From Plantago major (taxonomy: Eukaryota; Streptophyta; Magnoliopsida; Lamiales; Plantaginaceae): a stretch of 64,000 bases of DNA. The stretch is taken from assembly GCA_026545765.1 (NCBI GenBank), contig JAIFAC010000162.1:94564-158563 (forward strand). The letters run 5' to 3'. A program made the translations under genes and the position numbers. Positions within the stretch are counted from its first letter, which is position 1; every line of letters begins with the position of its first letter. Under the pieces are notes generated by a model. That model was not told the DNA's origin, ran no database searches, and saw only the letters and a list, made by a program, of their open reading frames with translations. This document shows positions 56,026-64,000 of the stretch, one piece after another.

Positions 56026-56251
56026 GTTTCAAACTTAGCGTCCTTAAATTCAACTTCTCTAGCAGAATTACCCCCAATCGTATCTTCCAAACCAATTACA
56101 TTATTAAAATCTCCAGTTGCACACCAAGCCCATGCAAACTCACAACTATAGATTGCAAGTCTTTCCAATAAGTTCTTTCTCATTTCCAATTGGTTAGCAG
56201 CATAAATAACATTTAATCAACAAAATATAGTCCTTTCAAGGTGATGGAGAC

Positions 56252-57071
56252 TAGAGGTGTCAACGGGCGGGCAGCCATGAAAGCCGGAAAATTAGCGGTC
56301 CGGACTCATTTTTAAGGGCGGTCCGGTAGGCTTTTAGAGAAATATTTAGGCCCGGCCAAGCCCCTAGCCCCATTAAAATACGGGCCGGGCCGGGCTTATA
56401 ACGGGTCGGGCCGGGCTTGAAAAAAAACTAAAATTGTAGAACTTTTAGTTTGAGTGTGATTCATTCTTACCCATCTAACACTCACTAAAAATTGTTACGT
56501 TTGGGTTGAATATGTGAAGCTGAACCTCCCTCAAATAAATTGTAAATATTTTTTCGTACTTCTCCCTTGTTTCAATAGTATGTTGCTATCGTTTCCCTTA
56601 CTTCTAATGTCAAAGAGTTACTTATTAGACCCAACATGAACTCTATTAGCATTTTATATCTAAAACTTAAGTAGAATTACTTATTAAACCAAGTGTACAA
56701 CTTTTAATGAATGTCATACTCGTCAAATTAAAAGAATTCTTTGATCAAACATGAACAAAATGTGTAGTGGTTTAGTCAGTGTTCCCTAATTAGTAAAAGG
56801 CGAAGCTTTTTAATTGTGTCTTAAACTTTTCAAACCCAATTTAAATATGTTGGCACAACTAATACATTATGATTCAAGTCAAATACCAACTAATATGCTT
56901 ACTAAATATGTCGGGCTTTTCGGGCCGGGCTTACGCGGTCCGGGCCATTCCAGGCCACGGGCTTTTTCGGTCCGGGACGGTCACGGGCCTATATTAACGG
57001 GCCGGTCCGGGCCTGCCTTTTTTACGGGCCGGGTCGGGCGGGCCTGCCGTAAGGCCCCATTAGCACGTCTA
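56252..57071. mobile_element. hAT-type MITE with GGCCCGG-rich subterminal sequence, inside the LINE
   Basis: The 820-bp element starts TAGAGGTGTCAACGGGC and ends with the complement of TAGACGTGCTAATGGGG. A perfect 8-bp duplication ATGGAGAC flanks it (56244-56251 and 57072-57079). Same layout as the hAT MITE at 1007-1548 but with little other similarity. The 110-codon ORF at 56814-57146 crosses its border and is not a gene. Confidence 0.9.
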
Positions 57072-57548
57072 ATGGAGACTGCCATAGATAAACCGAGTAG
57101 AAGAACTCAAAAATCTAAAATCCACTCTAGCGGAATCCCATCATAACCAAATACTTCCATTAGCATGAGAAGAGTAATTACCAACTTTAACTCTTTTCTC
57201 TAGTTAGGATACACAGGCACAATTCAAAGTTCTGAGATGGGAGCTTATCTCATGTTGCCTTGTAGATTTATTAAACCCCTACAACTCCTTGAAAGGATCA
57301 TGGCACTTTATCATGAAAGTTTATCATATCATTTACAATATGCTGACACTGAAAGTTGTTACTACAAATCACATCACCAGTCTGTACAGGCCTATCATAC
57401 GTAATAACCATAGAACTCTTCCCTTTCTCTGCTCTAGTTACAATCCCAGGCCCTACTGCAGTTCGATGGCAGTGGCGAGATGTCACACCGAGCCGAGAAC
57501 CATCATATCTTTAGAAACACCACTTCTCTTGCCTTCCAATGTATCTTA

Positions 57549-57646
57549 GGCTATGTTATCTTCACGATGAAACGATCTGAATCAATTGATTTGAACTAAA
57601 CTAAATGAATCAAATTAATGGTTCTTCAGATTAAGAGAATAGAGCC
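57549..57646. mobile_element. Small Harbinger-type MITE inside the LINE
   Basis: The 98-bp element starts GGCTATGTTATCTTCACGAT and ends with the complement of GGCTCTATTCTCTTAATCTG. TTA flanks both sides (57546-57548 and 57647-57649). Confidence 0.85.
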
Positions 57647-58700
57647 TTACTCTTAGCAGGCGGCCATTTATGAACTATAGTAGTCTAAGGTTTCACAACA
57701 CAATTATGCCCCATCATTAAGCAGGTATTACAGTAAAGTGGCTTCCATTCATACACTACTTTATGCTCATATTTCTTATCCTCACCAATTTTTATCTGTC
57801 ACATCCCTCAGCGTGTAGTTACATCAATTTGCTATTAAAACTCGGCATAAGAAACTCTAAGTTTCTTGGCAGTGCATTCATCGATTATCAATGGTTTTCA
57901 CAACAAGCTGAAATTTTGCCAAAACTCTTTATCTCTCCACAGGTTCAAAGGTAGGCGAGGAAAAGTCACCCATAAAGGCATAACTCTCAGGAAATCTTCT
58001 TTAAGCACAAAATTAGAAGTCCAATGCCTCATGAACAATGGCATGGAGTACACCGTATATGGTCCATGTCCATAAACTGCATCCATATCCTCAATTGATA
58101 TAAAACACGCAATGAAGTAACATTCTTCATGATCAAACTTAGGAAGGGAAACAAAATTCAATATCTTAGTCATGAATTGCTTGACAAATGGACAGTTCTC
58201 CCCAATAGCAAATAGAATCAAGCTGTTCTACCTTAAATACAACTCCGATTTCATGTCATCTGGAGAAATCTCAACCTCTACCTCACCATCAATCAAAGTA
58301 GGCGCAAAAAACTAAATGATCCTCCCATGAGACGGCAATCGATTCCCTCGAATCACATCAATCCATATCTTACTTTCCTCCATTCGTGCAGCTGGAGGAT
58401 AGGGTTGAGGAGAATTAGCAACCTGCTACGAATCAACTATATCAATCACAGTTTCTACCATATCAGTCGCATCAGCAACCTCATTAGACTGCTAAACAAG
58501 CTGTTCGACCACCACCACCACCGGTGCAACAAATCCTAGGGAACTTCGAGATCCATATTGATTACACATGCCAATAACATAATTCTCACCACAACAATCA
58601 TCTCCAGTTGTTTCTCCAATACCATGTACCCTAACTGACACCCGAGGTAGAGCCACCACCTTCGTCTTCGGTTTGCGCCACCACACGCCATGTGAAAGTT

Positions 58701-59408
58701 ATACCATTAGTGCGTGAAATTGCCCAACCTAAGGAGAGTAAAGCCGTAAACGTCCGTAATCTTTTTAATAATTCTACCTTTTTTCTTCCTTTCTCTCTTT
58801 TATTTTGATTTTATGTTATGATTAAGATTTCTTTTCACTACATAATATCATATTCTCTACTAAATAAACACAATTTTTTTTTTAAAAAAAAACCATTGAC
58901 TATGAAAATGGTATATCTAGAATTCAATTTTGAAAACGATCGATCGCAGTTTCTTCTGGGATTTATCAAAGTTGGAAAATGTTTTCGTAAAATTAGAGTT
59001 TTGATCAGTTCCTGAGGATAAATCCAATGAGACTGATAGGTCTTTGTTGCTTATCGCTTTTCTGAAATAAGCACTATGGATCTAGTCCGTAATTGATAGG
59101 ATAGGTCTTTGGTTGCAACATGGCAAACGGGAGATGGTAATTGATATGTAATTCAAAATGGACCAAAATAAGGTACATTTAATGGTAATTGAATCAAATG
59201 TTTTATTTGCTCAAGCATTCAAAAGAGGTAATTGTCCTACATCCAGGTCGGACAAATAACATGGTAATTCGAATCCTCTTTTCACCAAACATGATAATTG
59301 GACATGGGGCACATGAATTATTCTCAATTACCCCTCAAACCAAACAATCTTCGCATTAAAACTTCAAAACGAATGAATCATTCGGAAAATCGCTATAACT
59401 AGGGGCAG
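58701..59408 (+). other. VAP-d intron 1 segment, possible old MITE
   Basis: 59100-59345 has ends 'tttggttgcaacatgg' and 'ctcaaaccaaacaatc' that are weakly inverted, suggesting an old MITE. The 65-codon ORF at 58818-59015 has no features. Confidence 0.35.
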
Positions 59409-60715
59409 TGATCTGCACTTAGGAATTTATTAATCGTTGTATGCCTGTAATTCCAAAATATAATCAAAGATTTAAATTTATATTAAGTCGAAAGCTTACA
59501 AATCCACTGAATAGCGGAAAGTTGACTCGGGATGTCGTTCTCTACGGACACTTAGCATAGGAACAAACAAATAGCAAAAGTGTTTTTGTGTGCAAATTGC
59601 AGACATAAGGATTATAAAGCAATTGAATTCTAGCTAGAAACGATTTTGTAATCAATGGTGAGAAAGTGTAAAGGATCCCCCTAGGTCCAACTGCGTGCTA
59701 CTCCCGACTACTTGAATAATAGACTACATATATGCCTCTAGCGACAACGAGGTTCAATGCTAAATACCAAGTCGAGGTTCGACCCACTTTTCGAATGCAA
59801 TTGTTGTGTCACTCGATAATACATCACACCACATTCCGGACAAGGCAGACAATAAATTGATTATCTCTCCTAACACCTTCAAAAGGACATCTATAGTACC
59901 TCAATAAATCTGTAGTAAATAAAGAGAGTCAGACGAATAGACTTATACAAATACATTATGTCTAATAATCAATTCATTAATATATCATGGTATATAAAGA
60001 ATTAGCATGAGAGTTTGATTCGCCATAACAAAAGTATTTAGCTACTCATAGTCATAGTAGCGAACCACAAATAAATATCGAAATAAAGAAAGAAAAGCTT
60101 AGTGATCTTGATGTCTTCATTCTTGTGCTAGGATTTTCATCTCCGGGTTAATGGCCAGGTTTTGTTCTTTTGGGGTTTTACTTCGAGGTAGTTCTCTCAA
60201 GAGAGCGCTTTTGATTGCGGTGTGTATTTATGATCTGAGGCACTTATTTATCTTGTAAATTTCGTATTCGGCGCCCATGATGATGAAGGAAAGTTAGAAT
60301 GGCGGGCTCGCTTTGTGAACCTAAAAAAAGCCTTGTTTCTAGAAAATTTGACTCAACCCCGGTCGGTCATCGATCCGAGTTTTGTTCGTTTGTCTTGTTC
60401 TTGATTTTGGGCTTCATAACCGTTTTCTCGAAAAGTGGTCTTCTACAATGTTGTGGCATTTTCAATTATCTTCGCATTGGTTTGTCAAATGCCTTGATTG
60501 GACACCTTGAACTCAGTGCAAATCAAATCATTTACTTATGTTCCCGATTTCGCATAAATATGACGTTTGTACCGAAATCGCTCAATTCCTCAAAAACGTT
60601 ATCATGCCCTACAAAATACGAAGTTGGTAATTGGCCATAATATGATGTAAATATTGAATCTTGGGCAAAAACACAAGGATCTAAAAGTAGGTAAAATGCA
60701 TTTCTGGTCACATCA
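59409..60715 (-). mobile_element. X-family solo LTR (copy X3)
   Basis: It starts TGATCTGCACTTAGG and ends GGTCACATCA, about 1307 bp. It shares 'acacttagcataggaacaaa' and the 'tcttctacaatgttgtggca' block with X2. No clean target duplication. The 113-codon ORF at 60299-60640 is LTR sequence. Confidence 0.72.
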
Positions 60716-60967
60716 GCGGATTGGTGATGGTGGTAGAGGCACATTGGTGGTGGAATAGAGGTAATGATTGGTGATGAAATCCATGGTGGTTAAGAGGAGG
60801 GCTCTTTGGAGTTGTGGTGATGGAGAGATTGGGTTAGTCTGTTGCGATACCAACCATATGTGCAAGATTCTAGAGGTGGCCCCTACGGTCTCAAGAGTTG
60901 GCTCTCACCGCAAGTGTAGCACTTTACCTCGCATGGCAAATAGTTCTCATTTGCGACAAGGGATAGT

Positions 60968-62130
<1,163 letters not shown>

Positions 62131-62503
62131 ACCCTAATGGATCGAGACCAGTCCATTGACCGACGATATTACTCATGAGTATCCCAATAAAATTATATGA
62201 TGCCATATTTTAATTAAATATTTTTATATAATTTTTTATTTTTTACTATTAAATTTCAGAATTAATTCGGGTTCTACCATCTAATTCTTTAAATTTAATA
62301 ATCCATTTTTATTGTTAAGTAAAAAGCCAAATTATCATGTGTTTGAAAAGAATGGAGAGTATTTGTTTTATTTTGTAAATTAATTTTGAATAGTTCTATA
62401 GCAAAGGAGAAGAGCAAAGGAGAGTCAATAATATATTAATTTTATATTGTTAGTTAGTAATATAATTCTGATGACGTCTCTTGATTATGTGCATGTCACA
62501 TAG
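62131..62503 (+). other. VAP-d intron 1, right end
   Basis: AT-rich sequence before the exon 2 acceptor, with no recognisable element. Confidence 0.4.
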
Positions 62504-63271
62504 TCGTACTGGGAAAGAGAGTTATTGTTGGGTGCGGTTGACCAACAATTCAATCATCATGTCGGATATTGGGTATGCCATACATATACTTATCTCTCAC
62601 GTTGTTCGTCGTGTGTTTAGTAGTGCAGTGTTCTCTCACTAATGTTTTCTTTCAACTTTCAGATACGTATTACAGACGCACAAAATTATGTCGTGTCAGA
62701 TCCTACTGGAATCCTGTTGCGGATTCTACCGAATCAATATATTATGTCTTTTGCAGTATTTGGAGTATTATTCAAACCTATCTATTATTATACTGATTTA
62801 TCGATTCAATATTATTCAAAATTATGGTTCTTGTTGATCGATTGATCATATTATTTGGTTGAGATTATTGTTGTGCAACAAAACCTATCTGTTATTGTAC
62901 TGATTTATCGATTCAATAATTATTCTTTTTGTTCACTCGGTAACAATGGACAAAGCCCCAGAAGAGTACCTGTTGGACATGGAATGCACGGATGAGTTTG
63001 TCATCTATGGCTTAGTGGTCCCTGATGGATCTACTAGTGAAGATATTACTGAAGATATGGTAATTAAAACTGCTCCTTTTATACTTTTTGGATGAAACTA
63101 TGTTCGTACACAAAGGCTAATCTAATATGTTATTAGTATATGTTATATTACAACAGTTCAGCTGGAAGCCAGGTAATGGGGTCGAGGAGTGCATTTTGCC
63201 AATCGTCTATACCTATGTTATACCTACAAGTGAGATGACAAAACAAGGCCTCTATAAATCCAGCTGTCGAT
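62504..63271 (+). pseudogene. VAP-d exons 2 to 5
   Basis: The four exons keep the spacing of VAP-b (introns of about 90, 195 and 97 bp). The exon 2 donor (GGGTATGC) and exon 3 acceptor (TTTCAG) are normal. The exon 3 donor, which reads ACGGTATGT in VAP-c, is ATTATGT here. The exon 4 acceptor is CGG instead of CAG. The exon 5 acceptor and donor are normal. Confidence 0.82.
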
Positions 63272-64000
63272 GTGAGTATCTCGATCTTAAATTTAGTTAT
63301 CAATCTTACAACATGCTATGCCCTCAAAACTTCATATTGAGAACTTAATTTGTAGAATTAATCAAGTTTCACCTTCATAAACAATATTTCCTTTATCGCA
63401 AAACTTCATGTTTGATATAGTTTTTTTTAGGTAGGTCATGTCGTAAAAATAATTTTAAAATTACTTGAAAATACTGGAATTTATTTTAATATGAAATGTC
63501 TTTGATGGTAACACTTTACATGCCACTTTAACTACGTATTTTTTAACATTCAGTTTAATTTTACTTTTAACTCTTTCACCCTCCATGATATTGGTTGAGT
63601 TTTGTCTCATTTTCATCCTATCGCTTTCCCGTTTTTTTTAAATTTAGTTATCCTTTATATTTACTTACAAAGTCAAATTGGAGATAATGCTGAAGATAAC
63701 TTAAATAGATAGAGACAGCACTGTAATATGCACAAGAAAAATCTATCCATTGTTAGTAATCAAAGCGATACAGGTATGGTATTTAATAGCCAAGATGGGA
63801 TTCTTTTGTAATATGAAAACTATCACCTATTCGATTAATGTTTAACTTGTGATGATTTTATTGACAACTTATGTCTAGCTCTAAATAAATTATTTATATA
63901 TCACGGTCTCTGGGATACTTACTCTTTATTTTCGCATCTTAATACATTTTTTAAAAATAATTTTAATTACGTTAGAACTCTATTATTTATTAGCTCGTCA
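63272..64000 (+). other. Downstream of VAP-d, nothing recognised
   Basis: AT-rich to the window end. No tail exon, RNA gene or transposon end was identified. Confidence 0.45.

Larger units (their letters stand above)
56026..58700 (-). pseudogene. L1-type LINE: ORF1 and start of ORF2, with two DNA-transposon insertions
   Basis: Minus strand. At 57898-58221 the frame reads MPLFMRHWTSNFVLKEDFLR and then MPLWVTFPRLPLNLW, the DUF4283 domain of plant L1 ORF1 (family pattern L...W.P.F......PVWVRLPGLPLEFW). The ORF1 start region at about 58690 reads MAWWRKPKTKV with downstream basic and valine-rich stretches. At 55950-56189 WCATGDFNNVIGLEDTIGG is the ORF2 endonuclease motif (GDFN.....E..GG). A hAT MITE (56252-57071) and a Harbinger MITE (57549-57646) interrupt it. 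Stops and shifts elsewhere. RT is absent, since the element is 3'-truncated or joined to R3c. Confidence 0.8.

Noticed and set aside
62569-62845. Two overlapping + strand ORFs of 75 and 67 codons
   Set aside because: They cross VAP-d exon 3 and its intron by chance; the exon reading is better supported by homology.

Overview
The window is nuclear DNA of a flowering plant. It is AT-rich, its genes are small and split by introns, and it holds Ty1/copia elements, L1-type LINEs, and hAT, Mutator, PIF/Harbinger, CACTA and Stowaway elements typical of angiosperms. The sequence looks eudicot-like but I cannot name the species. There are no prokaryotic features, CRISPR arrays or rRNA genes. The long open reading frames all belong to transposons.

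The host genes are hidden in short exons. Four copies of a VAP-like gene (MSP/VAP27 domain, the ER-membrane contact-site family) lie head to tail on the + strand. VAP-a (2-2059, entered at exon 2) has a frameshift in exon 3. VAP-b (4231-5247) has five exons that join in frame. VAP-c (exon 1 at 14064, exons 2-3 at 16823-17044, exons 4-5 at 38195-38507) also joins in frame but carries a 21-kb third intron. VAP-d (exon 1 at 54335, exons 2-5 at 62504-63271) is a pseudogene with a lost start codon, frameshifts and a damaged splice site. Exon lengths and intron phases are nearly identical between copies, while the protein sequence has diverged strongly, including at the conserved VAP signature. No C-terminal coiled coil or tail anchor was recognised in any copy.

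Layout: 0-6.3 kb, VAP-a and VAP-b with a hAT MITE, a LINE scrap, a Stowaway MITE and a Harbinger MITE. 7-10 kb, a decayed copia element and a fragment of a 1.2-1.3 kb LTR family, here called X. 10.3-13.6 kb, a repeat cluster (R1) split by a Mutator-like element with an unknown ORF, a hAT MITE and a Harbinger MITE. 14-38.5 kb, VAP-c, whose third intron contains a young Ale-like copia element (17.6-22.3 kb), a 5'-truncated Tork-like copia element (24-30.6 kb) holding an X-LTR fragment that itself holds a CACTA element, and a Harbinger element with a decayed transposase (32.8-34.9 kb). 39-53 kb, LINE fragments and a rearranged SIRE-like copia element whose right LTR contains two solo LTRs. 53.4-54 kb, a short ~181-bp tandem repeat. 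54.3-63.3 kb, VAP-d, its first intron filled by LTR fragments, a LINE with two DNA-transposon insertions, an X solo LTR and a long CA/TA microsatellite.

Overall this is a tandem MSP-domain gene array being inflated and eroded by nested transposons. Two of the four copies still look able to encode a complete MSP domain.
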